From NCBI RefSeq assembly GCF_000176515.1, contig NZ_ADAQ01000013.1, positions 955,361-1,019,360 on the forward strand: a stretch of DNA of 64,000 bases. The letters are read 5' to 3'. The notes beneath the pieces are model-generated. The model did not search any database and was not told the origin of the DNA. It saw only the letters and a list, made by a program, of their open reading frames with translations. Of this stretch, positions 9,602 to 19,587 are shown piece by piece (the stretch's first letter is position 1; each line of letters starts with the position of its first letter). The position numbers and the translations under genes were made by a program. The DNA comes from Grimontia hollisae CIP 101886 (GTDB lineage Bacteria > Pseudomonadota > Gammaproteobacteria > Enterobacterales > Vibrionaceae).

Positions 9602-10096
9602 CTATTGCATTACAAAGCCAGTAAATAACACCCGCTCAACCACAGGTTTGCCGGTAATTTTTTCCATTGCAGCCTGCACGGTATCGACAGCCTGCTTGCG
9701 CACTTCCACCTGTCCTTGTGGTGTACGCAATTGCTCAACGGTTGCCGCCCCAAATGTTGTCAGAAGGCTGTGTTCAACCAAAGGCAGATTTTGCTTCGCC
9801 AGTGTCTCATTCTGGTCGCCTCGCACCATCAACTGGACTTTCACCTGAACCAGTCGCTGCTGCGAATCCCCGGTGACGTTAAACACAAACGGTTGTGGTA
9901 ACGTCACGTAAATTGCCTGCAAACTCACAGGTTCAGGCTCTTCCAATACGATGTCGTCCTGTGCTGCGCTATCGCTCCCCATCAGGAAAAAGAACGCACC
10001 ACCGCCACCTCCGAGTAAAAGCAATGCGGCAACGATGATGATGATCAGTTTCTTTTTACCGCCACCACCGCCGGCTTCGATATCTTCATCTGCCAT
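9602..10096 (-). CDS. fliL: FliL, stator-associated basal body protein
   Basis: 164 residues: a short cytoplasmic tail with a Gly run, one membrane helix (LIIIIVAALLLLGGGGGAFF), then a periplasmic domain ending VERVLFTGFVMQ, the normal FliL end. In Vibrio FliL forms a ring around the PomAB stator and supports torque under load. It is second in the fliK-L-M-N transcript. Confidence 0.95.
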   Translation of the reverse strand: MADEDIEAGGGGGKKKLIIIIVAALLLLGGGGGAFFFLMGSDSAAQDDIVLEEPEPVSLQAIYVTLPQPFVFNVTGDSQQRLVQVKVQLMVRGDQNETLAKQNLPLVEHSLLTTFGAATVEQLRTPQGQVEVRKQAVDTVQAAMEKITGKPVVERVLFTGFVMQ

Positions 10097-10160
10097 GAGT
10101 GACCTCAGTTAGGATTAATTCCATTATCTATTCCAAAACAAGCGCATCAAATGTGCTACT

Positions 10161-11996
10161 TTAAGCATAATAGTCAACACGATCTTTGGCTGTGTTGACG
10201 TAGAAATCGTGGTTTACCACTGAATGATCGGCATCCTGCTCCTCCCCGTGGGAGATCCGGGATGTTCCGCCTTGTCCATTCTGCCCACCCTGACCATCAC
10301 CTGATGACGCCTGGTTACCCGCAAACGACTGCCTGCCACCGGCATCTTGCTGCTGGACAGAGGACTGCGCCAGTTGCAGGCCTTGTTGCTGCATCATTTC
10401 ACGAAGGCGCGGCATGGATTGCTCCACCACATCGCGGGCGGCTTGGTTGGCAACCGTGAACTGTACCGATGCCTGGTCCTGGTTTACGGAAAGCTTTATC
10501 TGCAACCGCCCGAGCTCAGGAGGGTCAAGGCGGATATCAACATGTTTGAGGTTTTTCGACATCATCATGTTCACCCGCTCAGACAGCGCATTCGCCACCT
10601 CAGCCTGATTCTGGTTCATCTGCAAAGGCGTTTGGACCGTGGCAGCATCGAGTTTAGCGGCTGTGGTACTGGCAGTGTGACCAAGGCTTGACGCCAATTG
10701 TTGCGCCAAGTGATCCACTTTTACTTCCGGCCCCCGGTGCGCCATTTCTGCCACTTGTTGAGCCGCAGTCGATTCAAGCATCGCTTGGCTGGTTACCGGT
10801 TGTGTCTGGGCTGGGCTGTTTTGCATCGCGGCTGGCGTCCAAGGGATTGCTGCATATGCAGGGAGCGGCACTGCCGGTTGTGTCTGTGGATTCACCGCCG
10901 CCTGTACCGCCGATGCAGCCTGGCTTATATTTGTCTGAACAGCCGATGCCAGACCTTTTGCCTCAACAGCCGGTGCTGAGCCTTTGGCCAGAACATCCAC
11001 CAACGCTTTTTCCGGTTCACCACTCACCTTGGTATCAGCCAACTGAGTGTGCTGGGTAGGCATCACAGTATCTTGCTGGACTTTGGTCGCAACCCACTCA
11101 GGTGCCACCTGAGCCGGCGCATCGGCAGGACTACCAGGTTCGCTCGCTTTCGCTGTCGATACACGCAAAGCATCAACCTCATCAATCAATTCCGTGTCGC
11201 TGAGAGGCTGAATATCAGATTCATGGGCACGGATAAAAATAGGGGCAGTCTCAGTATCCACGTTGGCAAGCATGTGCTGAATCAAGATTTTTTCTTCATC
11301 CGTGAGGTCGCTGACAGGCTTGGACAGCAGCGCATCAACCACGATCCCGGCCGATGGCCCTGATGCTGTATTAGCAGAATATTTGATATCCGTATCGTGG
11401 TTCACAGCTCCCTGAGTATTTGATGACTGAGACAGCATGTCGGTATCTGCTAATTCATTACTTACTGATTCAGTGCTTACTGATGGCTGCGGCAAGCTTT
11501 TGCCATCAGTCTCCACCACGCCTGTTTTTATGGCCTGCCATTCCGGTGAAACATGTTCAGGAGTAGCCTGAAGTGCCTGGTTTGACGCATTCAGCCGTTG
11601 CAGCAATACTTCTCCATCTTTTTTCGCTACATGCTTACGACCTACATCCGCAAGAATTTCATCGTTTTCGGCTGATGCCGCGACCCGCTCATCACCAGCG
11701 TCAAAAGCTTCATCATCCAGCGCCAAGTTTTCGCCGTCTGTCCCTTCGGTTCCAGACTGCAATGTCGCAAGAACCTGGTTGATGACGTCTTCACTGGCGG
11801 TGACATCTTCCGTTACCGACACACCTTCCCCGGTTGCGTTTACTGATCCACTGTCACCAGACACCAGCTGAGCCAACGTAAAAAAGAATTCTTCCCCTTT
11901 ATTTTCAATCAGTTCTGGAGACACAACGCCTTTACCTTCGCTGACAGGCGCGTTACTGTTCGATAAACCGGAAAGTAAAAAACTGGTTTGGCTCAT
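10161..11996 (-). CDS. fliK: FliK, hook-length control protein
   Basis: 611 residues, longer than the enterobacterial protein (about 400). The first 450 residues are low-complexity, rich in Ala, Gln, Thr, Ser and Asp, as expected for the stretched molecular ruler. The C-terminal Flg_hook domain is clear (VDIRLDPPELGRLQIKLSV, then a Gln-rich tail). FliK interacts with FlhB to end hook export. Its upstream gap holds a sigma-54 promoter, so fliK begins a transcript separate from fliJ. Confidence 0.93.
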   Translation of the reverse strand: MSQTSFLLSGLSNSNAPVSEGKGVVSPELIENKGEEFFFTLAQLVSGDSGSVNATGEGVSVTEDVTASEDVINQVLATLQSGTEGTDGENLALDDEAFDAGDERVAASAENDEILADVGRKHVAKKDGEVLLQRLNASNQALQATPEHVSPEWQAIKTGVVETDGKSLPQPSVSTESVSNELADTDMLSQSSNTQGAVNHDTDIKYSANTASGPSAGIVVDALLSKPVSDLTDEEKILIQHMLANVDTETAPIFIRAHESDIQPLSDTELIDEVDALRVSTAKASEPGSPADAPAQVAPEWVATKVQQDTVMPTQHTQLADTKVSGEPEKALVDVLAKGSAPAVEAKGLASAVQTNISQAASAVQAAVNPQTQPAVPLPAYAAIPWTPAAMQNSPAQTQPVTSQAMLESTAAQQVAEMAHRGPEVKVDHLAQQLASSLGHTASTTAAKLDAATVQTPLQMNQNQAEVANALSERVNMMMSKNLKHVDIRLDPPELGRLQIKLSVNQDQASVQFTVANQAARDVVEQSMPRLREMMQQQGLQLAQSSVQQQDAGGRQSFAGNQASSGDGQGGQNGQGGTSRISHGEEQDADHSVVNHDFYVNTAKDRVDYYA

Positions 11997-12066
11997 AATG
12001 ATCCCGCTTCAGGCACGTTGTCATTTAAGGCCGGCATGTATATCCGGCAAGCTATGACGAAGTAAA

Positions 12067-12082
12067 AGCAATTTTCAGGCCA
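12067..12082 (-). promoter_or_regulatory. Sigma-54 promoter of fliK
   Basis: Minus strand TGGCCTG-N4-TTGCT with GG-N10-GC spacing, about 70 bases before the fliK ATG and 6 bases from the fliJ stop. It marks a transcript boundary between fliE-F-G-H-I-J and fliK-L-M-N. Confidence 0.8.
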
Positions 12083-12087
12083 AAATG

Positions 12088-12534
12088 CTAGAACGTGGAT
12101 TTCTGACGGGGATAAATAAGGGTAGCGAACTCATCCATCTGCTTTTGCTCCAGACGTTCTGCCCGCATGCTTGCTTCCTTCTGGCGTTTCTCCACCAACC
12201 ATTCCAACGAGTTGGTTTTTTGGCGACACGTCTGCCAGTGCTCTCGACAACGTTCCACATTGTCTTCAAAATCCACCGCCACCTGGCGCTGTTTTGCCAG
12301 CGTTTCATCAAGCTGGACGATAAAGCGGTTGAGGTGGCCATAACTGCTGGCACTCAGTCCTGATTGACCTCGTTCAGACAACTGACGGAAATAGTCGAGG
12401 CGGTAGCGCTCAATTTGCGCCACTTGCATGTAGTAGCTTTGCAATTCCTGTTGGGCTGCTATCAATGCCAGATGAGCATGACGCTCCTGCTCTTTGGCCT
12501 GTTCAATGAGAAGTATCATCGCGCCGTCAGACAT
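12088..12534 (-). CDS. fliJ: FliJ, flagellar export stalk protein
   Basis: 148 residues and almost entirely charged, predicted coiled coil (Glu/Gln/Arg rich). FliJ sits in the centre of the FliI hexamer like the gamma subunit of F1-ATPase and links it to FlhA. It starts 10 bases after the fliI stop, at the end of the fliE-J gene order. Sequence conservation is weak; position and coiled-coil character support the call. Confidence 0.9.
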   Translation of the reverse strand: MSDGAMILLIEQAKEQERHAHLALIAAQQELQSYYMQVAQIERYRLDYFRQLSERGQSGLSASSYGHLNRFIVQLDETLAKQRQVAVDFEDNVERCREHWQTCRQKTNSLEWLVEKRQKEASMRAERLEQKQMDEFATLIYPRQKSTF

Positions 12535-12544
12535 GCATCACCTA

Positions 12545-13861
12545 CTACTGGAGCGTTAAACGTAACATATTGACACACATGTCGTACGGCACCACCTCTT
12601 TCATGCCCTGCTGCAGGTACATATCCAGACGCGGCTTTAACGTAAAAGCCTGATCAATTGCCTGATCCGTGCCCGGTTTATAAGCACCGATTGACACCAA
12701 ATCCTGATTTTTGCGACACACGGACAGCACTTGCCGCACGGCACGGGCCATCAGCATATGTTCATCATTGACAATGTTCGGCATCACGCGGCTGACCGAA
12801 CGTTCAACATCAATGGCTGGATAATGGCCTGCATCGGCCATTTCACGGGAAAGCACAATGTGACCATCGAGAATCGCCCGCGCCGCATCGGCAATCGGGT
12901 CCTGCAGATCATCACCTTCTGTCAGTACGGTAAAAAAGGCCGTGATCGACCCCTGTCCGTCGCTGCCATTTCCGGCACGCTCTACCAATGCAGGCAGTTT
13001 GGCAAACACAGACGGCGGATACCCTTTTGTAGCCGGTGGCTCGCCAACCGACAACGCGATTTCACGTTGAGCCTGAGCAAAACGGGTCAGTGAGTCCATC
13101 AGCAGGAGAACATCCAACCCCTGATCGCGGAAAAACTCAGCAATGGTCAGTGCCGTCTGACAGCCTTTCAATCGCATTAACGGTGATGCATCCGCCGGCG
13201 CAGCAACCACCACTGCACGTTCACGACCCTCTTTCCCGAGGATCTCGTCAATGAATTCTTTGACCTCGCGGCCACGTTCACCAATCAGGCCAACCACGAC
13301 AACCTGTGCCGTCGTGCCACGAGTCATCATGCCAAGGGTCACCGACTTACCAACACCAGAACCGGCAAACAGACCAATACGCTGGCCCTTACCTACGGTG
13401 AGCAAACCATTAATGGCTTTAATGCCCACATCAAGCGGCGCATCAATGGGCTTTCTTGCCAGCGGGTTAATGACAGCAGGGGTGAAAGGAGCCGTTTGGC
13501 CGGTAAAAATGTCGCCCAGCCCATCCAGTGGATTGCCAACGCCGTCAATCACACGGCCAAGCAATTCAAGGCCTACAGGTATGCCCTGCTCGCCGATGAT
13601 GGGGGTCACTCGTGCGCCGGGCAAGACACCAGAGATTTGTTCGCTCGGCATCAAATAAAGGGTTTCGCCTGAAAAACCAACCACTTCAGCGTCAACCGTG
13701 CCGTTGAGCGTTTCAACTTTACACAGGCTGCCAACCGGCGCACGACAGCCAATGGCTTCCAGGGTTAAGCCCACCACCCTCACCAGCTTGCCTGAAGCAA
13801 CCGGTCGGATAGATAAATGGTCTGTTTTCAGGGCACTCAAACGTTCAGACAGGTTGAGCAT
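12545..13861 (-). CDS. fliI: FliI, flagellar export ATPase
   Basis: 438 residues from the ATG at 13861. This start is chosen over one 16 codons upstream because AGGAG lies 7 bases before it and the protein then begins [11 protein letters not shown]. The Walker A motif GSGVGKS is at about 167-173, followed by LIGERGREV and [17 protein letters not shown], as in the F1-beta/FliI family. It powers unloading of export substrates. The start overlaps the end of fliH by 17 bases, so the two are translationally coupled. Confidence 0.97.
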   Translation of the reverse strand: MLNLSERLSALKTDHLSIRPVASGKLVRVVGLTLEAIGCRAPVGSLCKVETLNGTVDAEVVGFSGETLYLMPSEQISGVLPGARVTPIIGEQGIPVGLELLGRVIDGVGNPLDGLGDIFTGQTAPFTPAVINPLARKPIDAPLDVGIKAINGLLTVGKGQRIGLFAGSGVGKSVTLGMMTRGTTAQVVVVGLIGERGREVKEFIDEILGKEGRERAVVVAAPADASPLMRLKGCQTALTIAEFFRDQGLDVLLLMDSLTRFAQAQREIALSVGEPPATKGYPPSVFAKLPALVERAGNGSDGQGSITAFFTVLTEGDDLQDPIADAARAILDGHIVLSREMADAGHYPAIDVERSVSRVMPNIVNDEHMLMARAVRQVLSVCRKNQDLVSIGAYKPGTDQAIDQAFTLKPRLDMYLQQGMKEVVPYDMCVNMLRLTLQ

Positions 13862-14858
13862 TATCGTCTCCTGCCTCATCACAGAGGTCTGTTGTCGCTT
13901 CGTCGACACGCTCAGGTTCAGACTGACTCGCCTGTGAGTCAGTCTGAACCGGATCTTCCTGTACTGGCTCAGTCTCCAGTATTTCAGGAATATCGCCAGT
14001 TACCACTTGTTCTGCCCCCTGAAGAACATCAGCTCCCATCCCATCTTCCGGCGGGTTAGGGCCTTTACTGATATTTTGCCCGGCAAAACGGCTCAACATT
14101 TCACAGATACGATCTTCCATGCGGTAATCCACCACAGAATCGCCGCAGGCAACCTGAATATCACCACGGTTGAGAGAAGGTTCAGCAATCAAGTGCCATT
14201 CCCGTTCTCGGAGTGATTCAACACTGTGTGCAGACGTGACCACGTCTAAATCTTCAGGATGCAAATAAATGGTGATTTGACGTCCGGCCATCGGCAGTGC
14301 ATTGACCGCCTCACGCAGTGTGTTAAGGATCACCTGTGGATTGGTTTGTACTTCCGTTTGAATCACCGCTTTTGCCAGATGCAGCACCATATCTACAACC
14401 TGATTTTGCACCTGGTGATCAACTTGTTCTAAAGGAAATGCCAGTTTGGAAAGGATAGTGTCGAGGTGCTGGCAGCGCGTTTCGATCAGTTTTTGGCCTT
14501 CTTCCAGCCCCTGTTGGTAGCCTTCTTCTTTACCAACTTCGAACCCTTCGGTTTTCCCTTCTTCAAAACCGGCTTCTTTTCCTTCAGAAAATCCCGCTTC
14601 ACGGCCTTCGGCCATGCCTTCTTCGACGGCAGACTGGCGGATTTCATCCAAAGCATCCGCAGTCAGCATTGACAGATCAAGCTCCGATTCCTGATCATCT
14701 TCAATGATCTCAGACGGCTCCCAACCTGGATCGTAGTTCATCGCCGTGTCACGCGGCGGTGCATCAACCGGGTTATAGTCAGGAATATCCCAACGCTCGA
14801 GAACGTCTTCTGACTGTTCGCTGGTGCGAATATATCCGCGACGACGCTCTAAACTCAT
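13845..14858 (-). CDS. fliH: FliH, negative regulator/peripheral stalk of FliI
   Basis: 337 residues, about 100 longer than the enterobacterial protein. Residues 84-123 are five back-to-back octads of the form EGKEAGFE, a very regular version of the GxxxG repeat known in FliH. The conserved C-terminal stator-like domain follows ([12 protein letters not shown], up to about 260), and then an extra acidic tail of about 75 residues rich in Glu, Asp, Gln and Pro. FliH binds FliI and anchors it to FliN. Confidence 0.93.
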   Translation of the reverse strand: MSLERRRGYIRTSEQSEDVLERWDIPDYNPVDAPPRDTAMNYDPGWEPSEIIEDDQESELDLSMLTADALDEIRQSAVEEGMAEGREAGFSEGKEAGFEEGKTEGFEVGKEEGYQQGLEEGQKLIETRCQHLDTILSKLAFPLEQVDHQVQNQVVDMVLHLAKAVIQTEVQTNPQVILNTLREAVNALPMAGRQITIYLHPEDLDVVTSAHSVESLREREWHLIAEPSLNRGDIQVACGDSVVDYRMEDRICEMLSRFAGQNISKGPNPPEDGMGADVLQGAEQVVTGDIPEILETEPVQEDPVQTDSQASQSEPERVDEATTDLCDEAGDDNAQPV

Positions 14859-14916
14859 GCAGCTACCTTATAAAACTCAGTGTTCAAACGTAATTGATGT
14901 TGACTTTGCCCCTGAA

Positions 14917-15957
14917 TTACAGGAATTCGTCTGCACCGCCGCTGCTCAACATAATCTCGCCGGCATCGGCCAGTTTGCGCGCAACAGACAGGATTTCTTT
15001 CTGTGCGGTTTCCACATCGGCCACACGAATTGGCCCCATGGCTTCGAGATCGTCCAACAGCATTTCTGCCGCACGCTTCGACATGTTGCGGAGAATTTTG
15101 TCGCGTAACCCTTCTTCGGCACCTTTGAGTGCCTTGAGCAGGGCTTCCTGTGGGACGTCTTTGAGAATTGTCTGGATACCACGATCGTCCACATCCGCCA
15201 GATTGTCGAATACGAACATCAGATCCTGGATTTGCGATGCCATCTCTTCGTCGGTTTGACCAATTTGTTCCATCAGTGCCGATTCGAGTGAATTGTCCAT
15301 GTAGTTCATGATGTCGGCAGCCGCTTTCAAGCCGCCAATCTTCGCAGCCTGCGCACCGGCCTGGCCAGCAAACTGTTTCTCCATGATTTCATTCAGCTCA
15401 TGCAGTGCCGCTGGCTGGACTTCTTCCAGATTGGCGATACGCATGACAAGATCGAGCGCATCACGTTCTGCAAACTGGGTAAGAATTTCCGCTGATTGCT
15501 CTGGCTCCAGATACGACAGTACGATGGTCTGGATCTGTGGGTGCTCGTTAATGATGATGGAAGCCACCTGACGTGGATCCATCCATTTGAGCGAATCCAG
15601 ACCTTTCGAGCCACTGCCAAGGACAATCTGGTCAACCAGATTATTCGCTTTATCTTCACCCAGTGCAGCAATGAGGGCATTACGAACGAAATCTTCACTG
15701 CCCATACCAATAGCAGTAAAACCTTGAATATCTTCAAGAAAAAGACGATGAACAGCATTTACCTTATCCTGACTCAGTTCAGACAACTGCGTCATGGCTC
15801 CGCCCACTTTCTGGACCTGTTTCGGTTCCAGATGACGGATGATGCTGGCAGCATCCTGCTCAGTCAGGCTGAGCAGGAGAATGGACGCTTTTTCTATGCC
15901 TGTCAGCTGCGACACATCAAAGGTGTTATCAGACAACTCTTTATCATCTTTAGCCAT
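14917..15957 (-). CDS. fliG: FliG, C-ring rotor protein
   Basis: 346 residues, with an N-terminal FliF-binding domain, an ARM-like middle domain and a C-terminal domain whose charged torque helix includes LRDKILRNMSKRAAEMLLDDLE. FliG converts stator force to rotation. It overlaps the end of fliF by 8 bases. Confidence 0.98.
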   Translation of the reverse strand: MAKDDKELSDNTFDVSQLTGIEKASILLLSLTEQDAASIIRHLEPKQVQKVGGAMTQLSELSQDKVNAVHRLFLEDIQGFTAIGMGSEDFVRNALIAALGEDKANNLVDQIVLGSGSKGLDSLKWMDPRQVASIIINEHPQIQTIVLSYLEPEQSAEILTQFAERDALDLVMRIANLEEVQPAALHELNEIMEKQFAGQAGAQAAKIGGLKAAADIMNYMDNSLESALMEQIGQTDEEMASQIQDLMFVFDNLADVDDRGIQTILKDVPQEALLKALKGAEEGLRDKILRNMSKRAAEMLLDDLEAMGPIRVADVETAQKEILSVARKLADAGEIMLSSGGADEFL

Positions 15958-17710
15958 CGTTACTTACCCAACTTTTCACGACCTGCGCAGCAAGGTCTGG
16001 TTCATTTGCAACCAGTGCACGGACTGCCTTGAGCAGGTCTTCATCTTTATGCAGATCAGGCAGGTTGAGATTCGAAGAACTCATACCAAACGTATTCGAA
16101 CCATCAAGATCGGCCCCAATCAGACCAATATCGTCATCCGGACTCAAAGGCAGTCCATCCGGACCCAGCATTTCACCATTTGGCCCCAGTAAGGCGTCAT
16201 CATCTTTCGTTGGGTTGATCAGTTTGGACATCGCAGGGCGAATAAGGACCAATACCACCACGATAATCACCAGTGATGCCGCCAGCCAGCGAACCCAATC
16301 ATTGAAGTTTTCATGCTCCCAGATAGGCACATCACCCAGTGAAACCACTTCTGGTTCGACAAAAGGTACGGCAAGTACTTCCAGAATATCGCCACGGTTT
16401 TCTGTATATCCAACACCACCGACCAGCAGACGGCGGATTTTCTCCAGTTCGGCATCGCTGACAGGTGTACGGGTAATTTCACCGGTTTCCGGATTGGTCG
16501 AGGCAATATAGTCAACCGCAACCGACACGGTCTGGCGGGCAATGGTGCCGGTTTGCCCACGACGGTGGCTGATCGTCGTATCCAGTTCATAGTTACGCGT
16601 TGCTTCGCGGCTCAGTGACCCTTTATCGCCAGCGCCCCCATTTCTCAAATCCTGAATATCTTCCGGGATAGACGAATCGACAGGCGGCTGATTACTCAGG
16701 GCGCCCGGAACGCCGGCCACATAATCGGTGTTGTTGTAATTCTCGCGTGTATACTCACTGCGCGTTGACGGTGTGGCCGGGTCAAAGCGTTTGCGGGTTT
16801 CTTCAACGGCGCTGAAGTCCATGGTCACATCGACCTGAGAGGTATAATTACCCAGCCCCAGCACCGGGATCAAAATCGCATCGATTTTCTCGCGAAGCGC
16901 CTGTTCCTGCTTACGCTCAAGTTCATATTCCTTGCGGCGTTGCGAGGCTATTGGATCCTGACTGCCAGAACTGAGCAGGCGGCCATGTTGATCTGTGACC
17001 GTCACCCGGGAAGGCTTGAGGCTCGGCACAGCAGAGGCCACCATATCCACGATGGAGTCCACCTCTTCCTGCCCCAGCTGGGTCGTACCGCGAACCGTCA
17101 GGAATACCGTTGCAGACGCTTCCTGATTGTGACGAACAAACACGCTTTGCTTAGGCATCGCCAACAAGACCCGCGCTTTGCTGACCGCGCGGATTTTTTC
17201 AATGGCAGCAGCAAGCTGGCGCTCACGGCTCAGTTTGAGACGCTCACGTTCCAGCTGCTGGGATACACCAAAGCCCATATCCTGCATCAAAATATCGTCA
17301 CCTTCTTCGGTGGCGGAATTCAGGCCGGCACGGCTGAGGTTAAGCTTGATGCTGGAGTAATCCTTGGCAGGCACTCGAATGGTATTGCCATCCAATGTGT
17401 AATCAATTTTCTGTTGATCAAGATGGTCAAGAACGGGGATCAGTTCTTCCGTTTCGTAGGTGCCGAGCGGACGCATTTCCGGTTCCTGAACCCACATAAA
17501 CAGCAGCACAACAAGAGAGATACAAATGGCAACAGCAGCAACGAGGATCAACTGACGTGCAATATCCATCCCCCCCAGTGGGCCGGTGGGGGTCACGTCA
17601 CGCTCCATCATATCAGGATCAGCCAGCGACGTTTCGCTGTCCGCCGTAGCAGGCAATGCCGCAGCACCGTCATTCAAGGCAAGTTGTGTATTGTCGTTGT
17701 CTTCCGCCAC
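15950..17710 (-). CDS. fliF: FliF, MS-ring protein
   Basis: 586 residues: an acidic cytoplasmic N-terminus, membrane helix 1 (LILVAAVAICISLVVLLFMWV), ring-building motifs, a periplasmic beta-collar region, membrane helix 2 (WLAASLVIIVVVLVLIRP) and a C-terminal tail that binds FliG (VKSWVSNDG). FliF is the assembly base of the flagellum. It lies between fliE (18 bases upstream) and fliG (overlap). Confidence 0.98.
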   Translation of the reverse strand: MAEDNDNTQLALNDGAAALPATADSETSLADPDMMERDVTPTGPLGGMDIARQLILVAAVAICISLVVLLFMWVQEPEMRPLGTYETEELIPVLDHLDQQKIDYTLDGNTIRVPAKDYSSIKLNLSRAGLNSATEEGDDILMQDMGFGVSQQLERERLKLSRERQLAAAIEKIRAVSKARVLLAMPKQSVFVRHNQEASATVFLTVRGTTQLGQEEVDSIVDMVASAVPSLKPSRVTVTDQHGRLLSSGSQDPIASQRRKEYELERKQEQALREKIDAILIPVLGLGNYTSQVDVTMDFSAVEETRKRFDPATPSTRSEYTRENYNNTDYVAGVPGALSNQPPVDSSIPEDIQDLRNGGAGDKGSLSREATRNYELDTTISHRRGQTGTIARQTVSVAVDYIASTNPETGEITRTPVSDAELEKIRRLLVGGVGYTENRGDILEVLAVPFVEPEVVSLGDVPIWEHENFNDWVRWLAASLVIIVVVLVLIRPAMSKLINPTKDDDALLGPNGEMLGPDGLPLSPDDDIGLIGADLDGSNTFGMSSSNLNLPDLHKDEDLLKAVRALVANEPDLAAQVVKSWVSNDG

Positions 17711-17728
17711 AATCAGGTCCTACTTCCC

Positions 17729-18040
17729 TTAAACAGGCATGTTCATCAGTTCTTTGTACGCTTCGACCAGCTTGTTACGGGTCTGTACCGTCGCTTCGAA
17801 AGCAACACTGGATTTATTACGCGCAATCATCACGTCTGACAGGCTGACATTGCGGTCTCCCTGGTCAAAACGCGTTGCCAGTTCACCAGAAGTCTTCTGC
17901 ATACCATTCACGTGGTTGATGGCAGTAGACAAAAGCTTGCCAAAATCCTGGGAGACTTGTTGACCGGTCGCAGCACGGGCGGTGTTCTGCGCTTCCAATG
18001 CCATGGTCTGCATTTCATGCTGCATCGGGGTAATTTTCAT
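17729..18040 (-). CDS. fliE: FliE, MS-ring/rod junction protein
   Basis: 103 residues, the normal length, ending NKLVEAYKELMNMPV as is usual for FliE. It is the first export substrate and joins the MS ring to the rod. It begins the fliE-F-G-H-I-J transcript behind a sigma-54 promoter. Confidence 0.96.
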   Translation of the reverse strand: MKITPMQHEMQTMALEAQNTARAATGQQVSQDFGKLLSTAINHVNGMQKTSGELATRFDQGDRNVSLSDVMIARNKSSVAFEATVQTRNKLVEAYKELMNMPV

Positions 18041-18113
18041 AGGTCGTCCTCGCTGTCAAAACTTTGGCAAATCCCGCCAATCTGGGCATTTGAAGTTATC
18101 CAACTAATGGATA

Positions 18114-18129
18114 TGCAATTATCACGCCA
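18114..18129 (-). promoter_or_regulatory. Sigma-54 promoter of fliE
   Basis: Minus strand TGGCGTG-N4-TTGCA with GG-N10-GC spacing, in the gap between flrC and fliE and about 75 bases before the fliE ATG. Confidence 0.8.
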
Positions 18130-18165
18130 AGCAGAAAAATATCATCACGCTATGAGCAATTTACA

Positions 18166-19587
18166 TCACTGCGGAATGTCGATACCTGCGTCGCGCATTT
18201 TGGCAAGCTTATAGCGCAAGGTTCTCGGGCTGATCCCCAATCGTTCTGCCACATCTTTGCGTCGCCCCTCACAGGCACGAATAGTGTCGAGAATAATGGC
18301 AAACTCCTGATCGCGAAGCTCACTGCCAAGGCTGTCAGCAGAAGCAGGCGCAGGCTCACCACGGTATGCCTCATTATGGTTTGATAATGCGCGGCGCTGA
18401 ATACTGGGTGGTACGGCATCACAACCCGCAACCAGATTTTGCAGGCTGCCCGCATCGTTCCAGTCCACGCCTTCTAACAGGATGTCACCAGCATCAATGA
18501 CACCCTGATGACAAAGAATAAGCGCCCGCTGCATCACGTTATCCAGCTCACGGACATTGCCCGGCCAGCGGTAATGCGTCAGCTTTTCGGCGGCCTCCTG
18601 AGTCAGCAGGGGCGCGGCTTGCCCAAGCTTGCAGCAATGGCGTGTTAAAAGGTGTTCTGCCAGCGGGATAATGTCACCTGTGCGCTCACAAAGTGGCGGC
18701 CACGCAATGGGAAACACATTCAGGCGATAGTAAAGATCTTCACGGAAATGACCTTCTTCCACATACTGACGCAGATCGCGGTTGCTGGTCGCCAGTACAC
18801 GGACATCCAGCTTAATGCTTTTCCGGCTCCCCAGACGCTCCACTTCCCGTTCCTGAAGGACACGCAGCAGTTTGGCCTGGAGCGCCAGATCCATTTCACT
18901 GATTTCATCGAGCAGGATAGTCCCACCCTGAGCCTGTTCAAATTTCCCCGGGCACGCCTGCACAGCGCCGGTAAACGCGCCTTTTTCGTAGCCAAACAGG
19001 GTCGCTTCCAGCATATTTTCTGGAATGGCGGCGCAGTTAATGGCAACGAACGGCCCCTCCGAGCGAACTGACTGGCGGTGGATGTGGCGGGACATCACTT
19101 CTTTACCGGAACCGCTCGGCCCAAGAATCATCACGTTGGCATCGGTTTTCGCCACGCGGTCTGCTAACGCAATCAAGGCCCGGCTTTTCGGGTCAGCCAC
19201 CACGGCATCGCTGTTGTCTGTTTTGACTGGCGCATAACGGCTCACCATGTTGAGCAGCACTTCCGGTGCAAAGGGTTTTGCCATGTAATCAATCGCACCT
19301 TCTTTCATGGCTGAGACTGCATCCTGAATATTGGCGTAGGCCGTCATCAACAATACAGGAAGGTTGGGGTAGTTGAGCTTGATATTTCTCAGCAACCCCA
19401 GTCCATCCATGCCCGCCATCTGGACATCAGACACCACAATATCGACCGTTTCATTTTTCAGCAGTAACAGCGCCTGTTCGGCACTGTCTGCCTCCAGCCA
19501 CTGATAGCCTGCCAGCGCGAGTGTATCCACCAAGGCTTCACGCAAACCTTCATCATCTTCAACGATAAGTACTTTGCTCTGATTCAT
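18166..19587 (-). CDS. flrC: FlrC (FleR), sigma-54 activator of class III flagellar genes
   Basis: 473 residues. The receiver domain has acceptor Asp54 (VVSDVQM) and conserved Lys104 (AKPF). A sigma-54 AAA+ domain follows, with Walker A GPSGSGKE at 156-163 and the sigma-54 contact loop GAFTGA at 203-208, then a C-terminal Fis-type helix-turn-helix (RKDVAERLGISPRTLRYKL). The Walker A has Pro where most family members have Glu (GESGTGKE). It is phosphorylated by FlrB, whose gene overlaps it by 4 bases. Confidence 0.96.
   Translation of the reverse strand: MNQSKVLIVEDDEGLREALVDTLALAGYQWLEADSAEQALLLLKNETVDIVVSDVQMAGMDGLGLLRNIKLNYPNLPVLLMTAYANIQDAVSAMKEGAIDYMAKPFAPEVLLNMVSRYAPVKTDNSDAVVADPKSRALIALADRVAKTDANVMILGPSGSGKEVMSRHIHRQSVRSEGPFVAINCAAIPENMLEATLFGYEKGAFTGAVQACPGKFEQAQGGTILLDEISEMDLALQAKLLRVLQEREVERLGSRKSIKLDVRVLATSNRDLRQYVEEGHFREDLYYRLNVFPIAWPPLCERTGDIIPLAEHLLTRHCCKLGQAAPLLTQEAAEKLTHYRWPGNVRELDNVMQRALILCHQGVIDAGDILLEGVDWNDAGSLQNLVAGCDAVPPSIQRRALSNHNEAYRGEPAPASADSLGSELRDQEFAIILDTIRACEGRRKDVAERLGISPRTLRYKLAKMRDAGIDIPQ

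Noticed and set aside
16940-17839. Open frame of 299 codons on the plus strand
   Set aside because: It is antisense to fliF and fliE and His/Arg-rich; its length is explained by codon bias of the opposite gene.
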